DNA of 64,000 bases from CBIFVZ01 sp966185765. GTDB taxonomy: Bacteria; Pseudomonadota; Gammaproteobacteria; Enterobacterales; Enterobacteriaceae. The notes beneath the pieces were generated by a model that saw only the letters and a program-made list of their open reading frames with translations, had not been told where the DNA came from and did no database searches. Shown piece after piece: positions 17,678 through 26,851 of this stretch. Both the position numbers and the translations under genes were made by a program. The stretch spans positions 1-64,000 of the forward strand of contig CBIFVZ010000007.1 of NCBI GenBank assembly GCA_966185765.1, given 5' to 3'. The first letter of the stretch is position 1. Every line of letters starts with the position of its first letter.

Positions 17678-18406
17678 TTACGGCTCCCAGGCATGGGGAG
17701 CAAACAGATAGCCTTTGTTGCGAACGGTCTTGATACGAAACGGCTCAGCCGCGCTATCGCCGAGCTTTTTACGCAGGCGCGACACGGCAACATCTACACT
17801 GCGGTCCAGTCCGTCATAGCTCACACCGCGCAAGTTCTTCAACAACGCGTCACGGTCCATGATATGCCCGGCGTGGGTCGCAAGCTCCCACAACAGGTCA
17901 AAATCTGCCGACGACAGCGACACATCCTGCGCACCGAGCGTCACCTGGCGGTTTACCGGGTCGATGCACAACGTGCCAAAACGCAGTGGACGATGGGGCA
18001 GTAATGTGGAACTGGACTGGACCTGAGTGCTGCCAGGCCCACTGACTGGCGACTGGCGTAGATGCAGGCGCAAACGGGCAAGCAGCACCGGCGGTGGTGT
18101 GGTTTTGAGGATATAGTCGCAGGCACCAAGCTCAAGCGACAAAATATGGTTCATATCGCTGTCAAGCGAGGTCAACAACACGACAGGACCGGGCCACTGT
18201 GGGCGCAGGTCGCGACACAACGTCATGCCGTCTTTGCCCGGTAGCATGATGTCGAGTAACACCAGGTCGGGCTGCTCCCTGAGAATGGTTTCTTCAGCGC
18301 GATCGCCACGGCTTTCAATCACGGTGTCGATATCATGTTTGCCAAGCCAGGCGGCGATGAGCTGCCCGACTTCAGGATCGTCTTCTACAAATACAATTTT
18401 GCTCAT
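17678..18406 (-). CDS. rstA: RstA, OmpR-family response regulator
   Basis: DNA-binding partner of RstB. The receiver domain has acidic residues EDD (8-10), phospho-acceptor D52 (LLDIMLPGKDG) and the conserved K in ILKTTPP. A winged-helix OmpR/PhoB domain follows (about residues 140-235, with LLWELATHAG and VRNKGYLF). Its 242 residues compare with about 239 in E. coli. A known E. coli target is asr, and a matching RstA box lies in front of asr in this window (59695-59708). Confidence 0.97.
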   Translation of the reverse strand: MSKIVFVEDDPEVGQLIAAWLGKHDIDTVIESRGDRAEETILREQPDLVLLDIMLPGKDGMTLCRDLRPQWPGPVVLLTSLDSDMNHILSLELGACDYILKTTPPPVLLARLRLHLRQSPVSGPGSTQVQSSSTLLPHRPLRFGTLCIDPVNRQVTLGAQDVSLSSADFDLLWELATHAGHIMDRDALLKNLRGVSYDGLDRSVDVAVSRLRKKLGDSAAEPFRIKTVRNKGYLFAPHAWEP

Positions 18407-18467
18407 GGCTTATCACGCATCATCCAGAAGACAGCACCATACACCGACGCGAGTGACTGCGCTATCG

Positions 18468-19190
18468 TTAGCGCAGCGGCCGACCGCCATCTACAGCAAA
18501 ACTGCGTCCGGTGACAAAGCGGCTGGTCAGCAGATAATCCACCAGATCGAGGATCTCTTTCTCGCCAGGGGCAATTTTCATCAGCGATTTGTTCAGCGCC
18601 TTCTGGCGATAGTCGGCATCATCACTTTCATTAAATAAAATCAGCGCCGGGGCAATGGCATTGACCTTGACCTCAGGCGCCAGCTTGCGGGCGAACGAGC
18701 GGGTGAGGTTGTCCAGCGCCGCCTTGCTGGCAGCGTAGGCAATATGCTTATCGCTACCGGTTTCCACCACGTAGTCGGTAAAGTGAATGATATCGGATGC
18801 CGCGTGACCATAACCACGCAGCAGCGGAGCGAGATGGTGGTTAAGCAGATAAGGGGCGTGAACGTGGATTTGCAACATGCAGTGGAGCGTGCTGGTGAGC
18901 GGCACGTCCGGGCTTTCTGCCTGCCATTCGCTGGCGTTATGGAGCAGGGCGCGTATCCCGTTACAGCGCGCTTTAACCTCATCAGCAAAGGCGAGAATGC
19001 CGTCGTCGTGAGAGAAATCGGCCTGTAAGCAGGTCGCACCGCTGTCGGCCAGCACGTCGATGGCCTCATAACGGGTACGGTAGCTCACCAGCACCGGCAT
19101 TTTTAGCGCCAGAATATGGTGTGCCAGCGCCAGCCCGATGCGGCGTCCGCCGCCGGTGATAACGACAGGACGCTGTAGTTTTTTATCCAT
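18468..19190 (-). CDS. folM: FolM, dihydromonapterin reductase
   Basis: Short-chain dehydrogenase that reduces dihydromonapterin (and weakly dihydrofolate) with NADPH. It has 240 residues from the ATG at 19190 (MDKKLQRPVVITGGGRRIG), the E. coli length. The cofactor loop TGGGRRIG, the NAS motif and the active-site YAASK are visible, and the C-terminus is GRSFAVDGGRPLR. GGGGGC precedes the start. The frame is open 75 bases further upstream, but that part is unlike the family. In E. coli the small gene ydgC lies between rstA and folM; it is missing here. Confidence 0.96.
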   Translation of the reverse strand: MDKKLQRPVVITGGGRRIGLALAHHILALKMPVLVSYRTRYEAIDVLADSGATCLQADFSHDDGILAFADEVKARCNGIRALLHNASEWQAESPDVPLTSTLHCMLQIHVHAPYLLNHHLAPLLRGYGHAASDIIHFTDYVVETGSDKHIAYAASKAALDNLTRSFARKLAPEVKVNAIAPALILFNESDDADYRQKALNKSLMKIAPGEKEILDLVDYLLTSRFVTGRSFAVDGGRPLR

Positions 19191-19224
19191 GTGTTTGCCC
19201 CCATTGCGATGATGGGGCCAAAAC

Positions 19225-20607
19225 TTACCCCACCAGAACCCAGGTCGCCGGAAATGCGGCGACAAGCATCAGCAAAATGATAGTCTTTTCCTGCATATTC
19301 AGCGAGTTGTTGTGCTGGTGACTGTAACGGGCATACAGGAATACCAGCAGACCCGGTGCGTACAGGACTACTGAGAGCAGCAGGTGCAGTAGCCCGGCGG
19401 CATAAATCAGCCACAGACCGTAGGCGCTGGCGCCAAGACCGATTGCCCGGTGTAGCGGGCGGCGGGCGACTTTAACCAGGAATGCCCCCACCAGCAGATA
19501 CGGCACCAGAATCATTTCTGAGGCGATGGTCAGCAGGGTGTTGTAATCGGAGCCAGTAAGCCAGATGAGTACCAGGCTGACCTGTACGCTGATGTTGGTC
19601 AGCCACAGTGAGGCCGATGGCGCGTTGTTCTGATTCTGGCGAGCAAAGATTTTGGGAAAGGCTTTATGCGTGGCGGCCAGCAGAGGCACTTCGGCGGCCA
19701 TGATAGTCCAGCTCAGGTAGGCGCCGCATACCGAGACAATCAACCCGGCGGCAATAACAATTTCGCCCCAGGAGCCCATCATATGCACCATCAATCCGGC
19801 CATTGACGGGTTGCGCATCTGCGCCAGATCGCTACGAGGGATAACCCCCAGTGAGAGCAGTGTGACCAGCAGATACACGGTCAGCGCCGCCGATACTGCC
19901 AGTAGCGTAGCTCGACCCACATCGCGCTTGTTGCGCGCACGTGAGGAAACCACCACCGCGCCTTCAACACCAATAAACACCCAAAGTGTAATCAGCATGG
20001 TGTTTTTGACCTGTTCCCATACCGGTACGCCTAACTCCACACCGCTGAAATCAAGCGTGAAGGTAGTGAGACTGAAGGCGGCAATCGCCAGCACCACAAA
20101 CAGCCCCAGCGGCAGCAGTTTAGCCAGCGTGGCAACCAGGTTAATGCTGGCGGCAGTCTGTACGCCGCGCAGGACCAGCCAGTGTACAAACCACAGCAAC
20201 ACAGAGGCACCGACAATAGATTGCCAGGTATTGCCATCACCAAAGAGCTTCAGCTCTGGCGTATCGGTAAAAAAGCTCAGGGCAGAAAAGACAATAACCA
20301 GGTAAGAGACGTTGGCGATAACGGCGCACAGCCAGTAACCCCAGGCTGAGCAAAAGCCGATGAGTTCACCAAAGCCTTCTCGTGCGTAGGTAAAGATGCC
20401 ACCGTCCAGTTCTGGTCGCAGGCGCGTAAGCACCAGCATGGCCAGCGACAGCAGCAGGATCCCAACGCCTGTTATCAGCCAGCCGATAAGCAGCGCGGCA
20501 GGGGCTGCCACGTGTGCCATATTCTGCGGCAGACTGAATACACCCGCACCCAACATTGAGCTAAGCACCAGTGCGGTAAGGGCGGCAAGGCCCAGTTTCT
20601 TTTCCAT
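19225..20607 (-). CDS. ydgI: YdgI, arginine/ornithine antiporter-type APC permease
   Basis: Amino-acid antiporter of the APC superfamily (basic amino acid/polyamine antiporter, ArcD-like) with about 12 membrane helices in 460 residues, the E. coli length. The N-terminal GAGVFSLPQNM and later GVEGAVVVSSRARNKRDVG are family motifs. The exchange of arginine for ornithine is assigned from the family and has not been shown for this protein. It lies 34 bases upstream of folM on the same strand, so the two may share a transcript. Confidence 0.93.
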   Translation of the reverse strand: MEKKLGLAALTALVLSSMLGAGVFSLPQNMAHVAAPAALLIGWLITGVGILLLSLAMLVLTRLRPELDGGIFTYAREGFGELIGFCSAWGYWLCAVIANVSYLVIVFSALSFFTDTPELKLFGDGNTWQSIVGASVLLWFVHWLVLRGVQTAASINLVATLAKLLPLGLFVVLAIAAFSLTTFTLDFSGVELGVPVWEQVKNTMLITLWVFIGVEGAVVVSSRARNKRDVGRATLLAVSAALTVYLLVTLLSLGVIPRSDLAQMRNPSMAGLMVHMMGSWGEIVIAAGLIVSVCGAYLSWTIMAAEVPLLAATHKAFPKIFARQNQNNAPSASLWLTNISVQVSLVLIWLTGSDYNTLLTIASEMILVPYLLVGAFLVKVARRPLHRAIGLGASAYGLWLIYAAGLLHLLLSVVLYAPGLLVFLYARYSHQHNNSLNMQEKTIILLMLVAAFPATWVLVG

Positions 20608-20751
20608 GATTATCCTGTCAGTCAGACGAGGGATCCGGAATAATTATGTCGCTCTGGCGCATAAATCTAGCGGATCGTACTAAAGATACGCGATTCTACG
20701 GACAGCGAATCCGGCTTGCAATGAGAACTGTTGGCGTGGGTGATGAGTGGT

Positions 20752-20778
20752 AAAAAAATGGGCAGCCAGAGGCTGCCC
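20752..20778 (-). terminator. Terminator of ydgH
   Basis: GGGCAGCC, loop, GGCTGCCC (20760-20778), then ATTTTTTT on the minus strand, immediately after ydgH. Confidence 0.9.
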
Positions 20779-20796
20779 GGATAACGCAGTACATGA

Positions 20797-21744
20797 TTAT
20801 TTAAACAGATCAGCGCTGACGGTCATATTGCCACCGCGCTCCTGCCACTGGCGGGTAACATGATAATACTTCGCGCCTTTCTTCGCTGCGCGTTTGGCAA
20901 CATTGTAAGACACGTCAGTCATACTGCTGAAATGACCAGTGAAGGTGATGCTGTCAAACGGTACCATCTGTGCGGCGGTGACTTTGTTCACTTCTTCAAT
21001 TTTAGTGCCGTCAGGCAGCGTGACAGTGTAACGCCCACCTTTAGAGGTCTGGGTTTCAAAGAAGCGGCCTACGTCAGTGGCAGGCATATCGGCAGAGGCA
21101 ACGCCTGGGATCTCAACTTGTGTAGCAGCAGTACCGCCTGCAGCGATGGCAGCTCGACCGGCCTGAGAGTCTGCGGGAATAGCATCTGCGCTTTGCACTA
21201 CGCGTTTTTTAGCATCCGCTTTATAGATATAGGCTGTAACCTGCTGATTGCCGCCGCCGGAGTTGGTATCAATCTGGCGCACAATAAAGAAAGACGCAGC
21301 ACCCTTGCGCTTTGCTTCTTTCGTGATGGCGTCATTAACGTCCGGCTGGCTGCGAAAGAAGCCCTGAACGCTCACGGTATCAAACGGCTGTAGTGCATAA
21401 GCCTGTTCTTTAGGCAGTTCCATCACGCCATTAATGATGCGGTTTTCTGGCTTGTCTGCTTTTGGCGCGTCTTCACGGTAGACATCGGCCACCACGCGCC
21501 AGTTGCCGCTGTTGCCCACGTCGTTGGTATCAACCACGTAGAAAGAGGCGGCACCCATATCGTCTGCGCGGCGGGAAACGGCTTTCGCGGCTTCATTGAG
21601 CGCATTGAAACGTCCGGTTAGCGTAATACGTTCGAAAGGCTTGAGAGAGGCCGCCTGCTCTGGTGTCAGCTCCGTCGCTGCCTGGGCGGAGAAAGCCGTT
21701 GCGGAAAACAGGGCAGTTGCCAGAAGGGTATTCTTAAGCTTCAT
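20797..21744 (-). CDS. ydgH: YdgH, periplasmic DUF1471-repeat protein
   Basis: Exported protein of 315 residues with a Sec signal peptide (MKLKNTLLATALFSATAFSAQA, cleavage after residue 22). Three DUF1471 (BhsA/McbA/YhcN) domains follow, each with a pattern like PF(E/D)(R/T/S)I(T/V)...GxF. E. coli YdgH (DrpB-unrelated) is 314 residues and of unclear role; related single-domain proteins are stress- and biofilm-linked. I chose the ATG at 21744 because it begins the signal peptide; an upstream in-frame start at 21786 would bury it. It is divergent from pntA. Confidence 0.93.
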   Translation of the reverse strand: MKLKNTLLATALFSATAFSAQAATELTPEQAASLKPFERITLTGRFNALNEAAKAVSRRADDMGAASFYVVDTNDVGNSGNWRVVADVYREDAPKADKPENRIINGVMELPKEQAYALQPFDTVSVQGFFRSQPDVNDAITKEAKRKGAASFFIVRQIDTNSGGGNQQVTAYIYKADAKKRVVQSADAIPADSQAGRAAIAAGGTAATQVEIPGVASADMPATDVGRFFETQTSKGGRYTVTLPDGTKIEEVNKVTAAQMVPFDSITFTGHFSSMTDVSYNVAKRAAKKGAKYYHVTRQWQERGGNMTVSADLFK

Positions 21745-22283
21745 ACAATTAATCCTTCGCCATGCGCAAAAGTGTGAACGAAACAAGTTGCTCTATAATT
21801 CTCATCAGCCGCCGATTATTGCATTGAAATATAGCGGCTGTCTGCTCCCGGTTTATGTTTTTAATACAGCGGCAGTGTCTACCTGAGCGCGTCATCAAGA
21901 AAACGAATAAAGTGCCGCTTTGACCCTAAAAACTGCTAAAGCTTATGAGTTTTGGTGTTAATGCATTGTTAAAATGCGATTTTAACGGTCCATTTATCAC
22001 TTTTTTTTCTGTTCAGACGGGCCTGATATCAGGCCTGAAGCCCGGGTATATCAGTAAAAATAGCTGTTTGACTCAATGGTGAATACAGTTTTGCTAATAT
22101 TGCAAAAAATCATTGAATTATGCGCTAGATCACGAGCACTATTTTCAGTAGGTTATAGAAAGTTTGTTACATAAGTATTTAGCGGCGGCAGGGCGTAATG
22201 TTGAATGAACCTTAAACACTGTGCTGCGCCGTTTGGGATATTACAAACAAACCATCATCAAATAACCGATGGAAGGGAATACT
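21745..22283. other. Long divergent control region between ydgH and pntA
   Basis: About 540 AT-rich bases without a gene. Visible structure: GTTAAAAT-GCG-ATTTTAAC at 21968-21986 and a perfect palindrome GGCCTGATATCAGGCC at 22020-22035. The pntA promoter should lie in the right half. I cannot assign a regulator. Confidence 0.6.
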
Positions 22284-23816
22284 ATGCGTATTGGGGTACC
22301 AAAAGAGCGGTTAGCCAATGAAACCCGCGTTGCAGCTACGCCGAAAACCGTCGAGCAGCTGCTGAAGCTCGGGTTTAGCGTCGTGGTGGAACACGGTGCG
22401 GGCAAACTGGCGAGCTTTGATGACGAGGCATTTGTCAGCGCAGGCGCAAGCCTCAGCGATGGCGCAGATGTCTGGCAGTCAGATATCGTACTGAAAGTTA
22501 ACGCACCGCAGGATGACGAAATCGCGCAACTGCGTGAAGGTGCAACGCTGGTGAGTTTTATCTGGCCTGCTCAGAATCCGGCGCTGCTTGAGAAGCTGGC
22601 AGCGCGCAATGTTACTGTTATGGCGATGGACTCGGTGCCGCGTATTTCACGCGCCCAGTCGCTGGATGCGCTAAGTTCTATGGCGAACATTGCAGGCTAT
22701 CGCGCTATTGTAGAAGCCGCCCACGAATTTGGTCGCTTCTTTACCGGCCAGATTACCGCTGCGGGCAAAGTGCCTCCGGCAAAAGTGATGGTCATTGGCG
22801 CAGGTGTTGCCGGTCTTGCGGCGATTGGCGCGGCGGGTAGCCTTGGGGCCATCGTACGTGCCTTTGACACCCGTCCGGAAGTTAAGGAGCAGGTGCAAAG
22901 TATGGGCGCCGAGTTCCTTGAGCTGGACTTTAAAGAAGAAGCGGGCAGCGGCGATGGTTATGCCAAAGTGATGTCCGAGGCGTTTATTAAAGCCGAAATG
23001 GCGTTGTTCGCCGCTCAGGCGAAAGACGTGGACATTATTGTCACCACGGCGCTCATTCCAGGTAAACCGGCACCGAAGCTGATTACCCGTGAAATGGTCG
23101 ACAGCATGACGCCTGGCAGCGTGGTGGTTGACCTGGCCGCGCAAAACGGCGGCAACTGTGAATACACCGTGCCGGGCGAAATCTTCACTACGCCAAACGG
23201 CGTCAAAGTTATCGGCTATACCGATCTGGCAAGCCGCCTGCCAACACAGTCCTCCCAGCTGTACGGCACTAACCTTGTGAACCTGCTTAAGCTTTTGTGC
23301 AAAGAAAAAGACGGTAATGTTGCCGTTGATTTCGATGACGTTGTGGTGCGTGGCGTGACGGTTATTCGTGAAGGCGAAGTGACCTGGCCTGCGCCGCCGA
23401 TTCAGGTATCAGCTCAACCGCAGGCAGCAGCAAAAGCACAACCACAGGTCGCCGCCGAGCCGAAAAAACCCGCCTCGCCGTGGCGTAAATACGCGCTGAT
23501 TGCACTGGCTATTATTCTCTTTGGCTGGCTGGCAAACGTTGCACCGCGTGAGTTCCTGGGCCACTTCACGGTGTTCGCACTGTCGTGCGTGGTGGGTTAC
23601 TACGTGGTATGGAACGTATCACACGCTTTGCATACACCGCTGATGTCAGTTACGAACGCCATTTCAGGCATTATCGTGGTCGGTGCGCTGTTGCAAATTG
23701 GCCACGGGGGTTGGGTGACATTCCTGAGCTTTATCGCCGTACTTATTGCCAGTATCAACATTTTTGGTGGCTTTACCGTCACTCAGCGCATGCTGAAAAT
23801 GTTCCGGAAGAACTAA
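22284..23816 (+). CDS. pntA: Transhydrogenase alpha subunit PntA
   Basis: Subunit of the proton-translocating NAD(P) transhydrogenase, which uses the proton gradient to make NADPH from NADH. It has 510 residues, as in E. coli. The N-terminal NAD(H)-binding domain I has the Rossmann loop VIGAGVAGLAAIGAAG. An Ala/Pro/Lys-rich linker follows (about residues 375-400), then four C-terminal membrane helices. I chose the ATG at 22284 (MRIGVPKERL) with GGAAGGGAA before it; an ATG at 22269 is in frame but overlaps that ribosome-binding site. Confidence 0.98.
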   Translation: MRIGVPKERLANETRVAATPKTVEQLLKLGFSVVVEHGAGKLASFDDEAFVSAGASLSDGADVWQSDIVLKVNAPQDDEIAQLREGATLVSFIWPAQNPALLEKLAARNVTVMAMDSVPRISRAQSLDALSSMANIAGYRAIVEAAHEFGRFFTGQITAAGKVPPAKVMVIGAGVAGLAAIGAAGSLGAIVRAFDTRPEVKEQVQSMGAEFLELDFKEEAGSGDGYAKVMSEAFIKAEMALFAAQAKDVDIIVTTALIPGKPAPKLITREMVDSMTPGSVVVDLAAQNGGNCEYTVPGEIFTTPNGVKVIGYTDLASRLPTQSSQLYGTNLVNLLKLLCKEKDGNVAVDFDDVVVRGVTVIREGEVTWPAPPIQVSAQPQAAAKAQPQVAAEPKKPASPWRKYALIALAIILFGWLANVAPREFLGHFTVFALSCVVGYYVVWNVSHALHTPLMSVTNAISGIIVVGALLQIGHGGWVTFLSFIAVLIASINIFGGFTVTQRMLKMFRKN

Positions 23817-23828
23817 AAGGGGAAAGCC

Positions 23829-25217
23829 ATGTCCGGAGGATTAGTTACTGCGGCTTATATCGTTGCCGCTATTCTGTTTATTTGCAGCCTCGCTGGGTTG
23901 TCAAAACATGAGACATCAAAGCAGGGTAACCTGTTCGGTATCGCCGGTATGGCGATTGCGCTTATCGCCACCATTTTTGGGCCGGATACCGGCAATGTGG
24001 CGTGGATTATCGTGGCGATGATTATCGGCGGCGGCATCGGCATCCACTTTGCAAAAAAAGTAGAGATGACCGAAATGCCGGAGCTGGTGGCTATTCTGCA
24101 CAGCTTTGTCGGCCTTGCTGCTGTACTGGTGGGCTTTAACAGCTACCTTGACCACGCACCGGGTCTCGAGCCGGTGATGGAAAACATCCATCTGACCGAA
24201 GTGTTCCTTGGTGTGTTTATCGGTGCGGTGACCTTCACCGGTTCTGTCGTGGCGTTTGGCAAACTGCGCGGCAAAATTTCGTCTAAGCCGCTGATGCTGC
24301 CAAACCGTCACAAACTGAACCTGGCCGCACTGGTGGTGTCGTTCTTGCTGCTGGTTGTGTTTGTGCGCAGTGAAAGCGTAGGCATGCAGGTATTGGTGCT
24401 GCTGGTGATGACCGTTATCGCGCTGGCGTTTGGCTGGCACCTGGTGGCTTCCATCGGCGGTGCGGATATGCCGGTGGTCGTGTCCATGCTCAACTCCTAC
24501 TCTGGTTGGGCGGCAGCGGCGGCGGGCTTTATGCTAAGCAACGACCTGCTTATTGTCACCGGCGCGCTGGTGGGTTCTTCCGGTGCGATTCTGTCTTACA
24601 TCATGTGTAAGGCCATGAACCGCTCCTTTATCAGTGTGATCGCCGGTGGTTTTGGTACCGACGGTGCGGTTTCAACGGGCGACGAAGAAGTGGGCGAGCA
24701 CCGTGAAATCAGCGCAGAAGAAACGGCTGAGCTGCTGAAGAACTCCACGTCTGTCATCATTACCCCAGGCTACGGCATGGCGGTTGCGCAGGCGCAGTAC
24801 CCGGTTGCGGAAATTACCGAGAAGCTGCGTGCACGTGGCATCAACGTGCGCTTTGGTATCCACCCGGTTGCCGGGCGTTTACCGGGCCACATGAACGTGT
24901 TGCTGGCTGAGGCGAAAGTGCCTTACGACATCGTGCTGGAGATGGATGAAATCAACGATGATTTCCCGCAAACCGACACGGTGCTGGTGATTGGTGCGAA
25001 CGACACCGTCAACCCGGCAGCGCAGGACGATCCGCACAGCCCTATCGCCGGTATGCCGGTACTGGAAGTGTGGAAAGCCCAGAACGTAGTGGTGTTCAAA
25101 CGCTCCATGAACACCGGTTACGCCGGAGTCCAGAACCCGCTGTTCTTTAAAGACAACACCCAAATGCTGTTTGGCGATGCCAAAGAGAGCGTGGAAAACA
25201 TTCTGCGCGCGCTGTAA
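23829..25217 (+). CDS. pntB: Transhydrogenase beta subunit PntB
   Basis: Membrane and NADP(H)-binding subunit of the same enzyme. It has 462 residues, identical in length to E. coli PntB. Nine or so helices fill the first half. The C-terminal domain III carries TPGYGMAVAQAQ, GRLPGHMNVLLAEA and the NADP-binding GANDTVNPAA. It starts 12 bases after pntA with AAGGGGAAAG as ribosome-binding site, so pntAB is one operon ending at the terminator 25234-25261. Confidence 0.98.
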   Translation: MSGGLVTAAYIVAAILFICSLAGLSKHETSKQGNLFGIAGMAIALIATIFGPDTGNVAWIIVAMIIGGGIGIHFAKKVEMTEMPELVAILHSFVGLAAVLVGFNSYLDHAPGLEPVMENIHLTEVFLGVFIGAVTFTGSVVAFGKLRGKISSKPLMLPNRHKLNLAALVVSFLLLVVFVRSESVGMQVLVLLVMTVIALAFGWHLVASIGGADMPVVVSMLNSYSGWAAAAAGFMLSNDLLIVTGALVGSSGAILSYIMCKAMNRSFISVIAGGFGTDGAVSTGDEEVGEHREISAEETAELLKNSTSVIITPGYGMAVAQAQYPVAEITEKLRARGINVRFGIHPVAGRLPGHMNVLLAEAKVPYDIVLEMDEINDDFPQTDTVLVIGANDTVNPAAQDDPHSPIAGMPVLEVWKAQNVVVFKRSMNTGYAGVQNPLFFKDNTQMLFGDAKESVENILRAL

Positions 25218-25233
25218 GGTTCGCGCTGTTCAC

Positions 25234-25261
25234 AAAGCCGCCTCTGTGGGCGGCTTTTTTT
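25234..25261 (+). terminator. Terminator of pntAB
   Basis: AAAGCCGCC / GGCGGCTTT stem followed by TTTTTTT. Confidence 0.92.
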
Positions 25262-25356
25262 GTGCTTTGATTTTATAAAGTATTACAGTTTTGGCTGCGC
25301 GTGGCGTTAGGATGAGCGCGTGAAATAACGGCTCAGGCAAAAGGAAGAGAATCGCG

Positions 25357-26640
25357 ATGTTGCTGGCGGGTGGGATTTTTATTTTAACGTTGATACTCGT
25401 TATCTGGCAGCCAAAGGGACTTGGCATTGGCTGGAGTGCGCTCGGCGGAGCTGCGCTGGCGCTGGCAGCGGGTGTAGTGAATTTTCACGACATCGCCACG
25501 GTGTGGCAGATTGTCTGGAATGCCACGGCCACCTTTATCGCCATTATTATCATTAGCCTGCTGCTTGATGAAGCAGGCTTTTTCGAGTGGGCGGCGTTGC
25601 ATGTGGCACGTATTGGCAATGGACGCGGGCATGGGTTGTTTTTGTGGCTAATTGTGTTGGGTGCAATGGTGTCGGCGCTGTTTGCCAACGATGGGGCGGC
25701 GCTCATCCTCACGCCGATTGCGATAGCCATTTTGCTGTCGCTCGGATTCAGTCGCGGCGCCACACTGGCGTTTGTAATGGCGGCTGGGTTTATTGCCGAC
25801 ACCGCCAGCCTGCCGCTGGTGGTATCGAACCTGGTCAATATCGTGACTGCTGACTATTTTGGTCTGGGCTTTAATGAGTACGCGTCGGTCATGGTGCCGG
25901 TTAACCTTGCGTCGGTTATCGCTACGTTGTGTGTGCTGTGGCTGGTGTTTCGCCGCAAAATCCCGGTAACGTATGACCTGACAAAGCTTAAAGCACCCAC
26001 ACAGGCGATTGTGGATAAGCGAACTTTTCGCGCAGGCTGGGTGGTGCTGGTTCTGCTGCTGACAGGCTTTTTCGTGCTGGAGCCGCGCGGTGTGCCAGTA
26101 AGTCTGGTGTCGGCGATTGGCGCCCTGGCGCTGTTGTTGGCCGCGCGTAGCGCGCGCGTGATTAATACCACACGCGTTTTGAAGTCTGCGCCCTGGCAAA
26201 TTGTGTTGTTCTCGCTTGGCATGTATCTGGTGGTCTATGGTCTGCGCAACGCGGGGTTAACGGATTATTTGACCGGGCTTCTTAACCAGCTTGCCGGGCA
26301 GGGGCTGTGGGTGGCAACGCTTGGTACCGGTTTTTTGACAGCGCTGTTGTCGTCGGTAATGAACAATTTGCCAAGTGTGTTGATTGGTGCACTTTCTATT
26401 GATGCCAGCAACGCCAGTGGTGTGGTGCGTGAGGCGATGGTTTACGCCAATATTATTGGCTGTGACCTGGGGCCGAAAATCACGCCTATTGGCAGTCTCG
26501 CAACCCTGTTGTGGCTACATGTTTTGTCTAAAAAACGTATTACCGTGACCTGGGGCTATTATTTCCGTATGGGCGTGATGATGACGGTGCCGGTATTGCT
26601 GGTGACCCTGAGCGCGCTGGTGTTGAGGTTGTCACTGTAG
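25357..26640 (+). CDS. arsB: ArsB-type arsenite efflux permease
   Basis: Inner-membrane carrier that exports As(III) and Sb(III), alone or with an ArsA ATPase. It has 427 residues with about 12 helices and strong identity to enterobacterial ArsB: WQPKGLGIGWSA, FANDGAALILTPI, GFIADTASLPL and GCDLGPKITPIGSLATL. AAGGAAGAG precedes the ATG. No arsR, arsD, arsA or arsC is next to it, which is unlike the usual arsRBC operon. It stands alone between pntAB and uspE. How it is regulated is not visible. Confidence 0.93.
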   Translation: MLLAGGIFILTLILVIWQPKGLGIGWSALGGAALALAAGVVNFHDIATVWQIVWNATATFIAIIIISLLLDEAGFFEWAALHVARIGNGRGHGLFLWLIVLGAMVSALFANDGAALILTPIAIAILLSLGFSRGATLAFVMAAGFIADTASLPLVVSNLVNIVTADYFGLGFNEYASVMVPVNLASVIATLCVLWLVFRRKIPVTYDLTKLKAPTQAIVDKRTFRAGWVVLVLLLTGFFVLEPRGVPVSLVSAIGALALLLAARSARVINTTRVLKSAPWQIVLFSLGMYLVVYGLRNAGLTDYLTGLLNQLAGQGLWVATLGTGFLTALLSSVMNNLPSVLIGALSIDASNASGVVREAMVYANIIGCDLGPKITPIGSLATLLWLHVLSKKRITVTWGYYFRMGVMMTVPVLLVTLSALVLRLSL

Positions 26641-26648
26641 ATAAAAAA

Positions 26649-26830
26649 GGGCAGTTTGCAGGCTGCCCTCAGATTGCTGACAAAGAAGGAAAAAACGGTT
26701 TTTTCCTTCTTTGTAGTGAGCAGGCGAAAATCAATAAATTGATTTTCCTTATTTTTTATTGGGTATCATCCATCCTGTCTGTGACAGGATGCGGTTTGTC
26801 ATCAGTTTAGGGGCAGCCTGTAGGCTGCCC
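26649..26830. repeat. Hairpin-flanked palindromic element, copy 1
   Basis: A 142-bp core (26669-26810) lies between two near-identical hairpins: GGGCAG...CTGCCC at 26649-26668 and 26811-26830. Core stems: ACAAAGAAGGAAAAAAC / GTTTTTTCCTTCTTTGT, then GAAAATCAAT / ATTGATTTTC, then CATCCTGTC / GACAGGATG. The core ends are an imperfect inverted repeat (TGCTGACAAA and TTTGTCATCA). It sits between the convergent genes arsB and uspE. The left hairpin keeps the minus-strand T-run and can terminate uspE. No open reading frame. Confidence 0.9.
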
Positions 26831-26851
26831 GTTTGCTTATAAAAGTCGGTA

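Noticed and set aside
26649..26830. ERIC or REP/BIME identity for the repeat element
   Set aside because: It contains neither the ERIC central palindrome nor the REP stem pattern, and its length and stem order differ.
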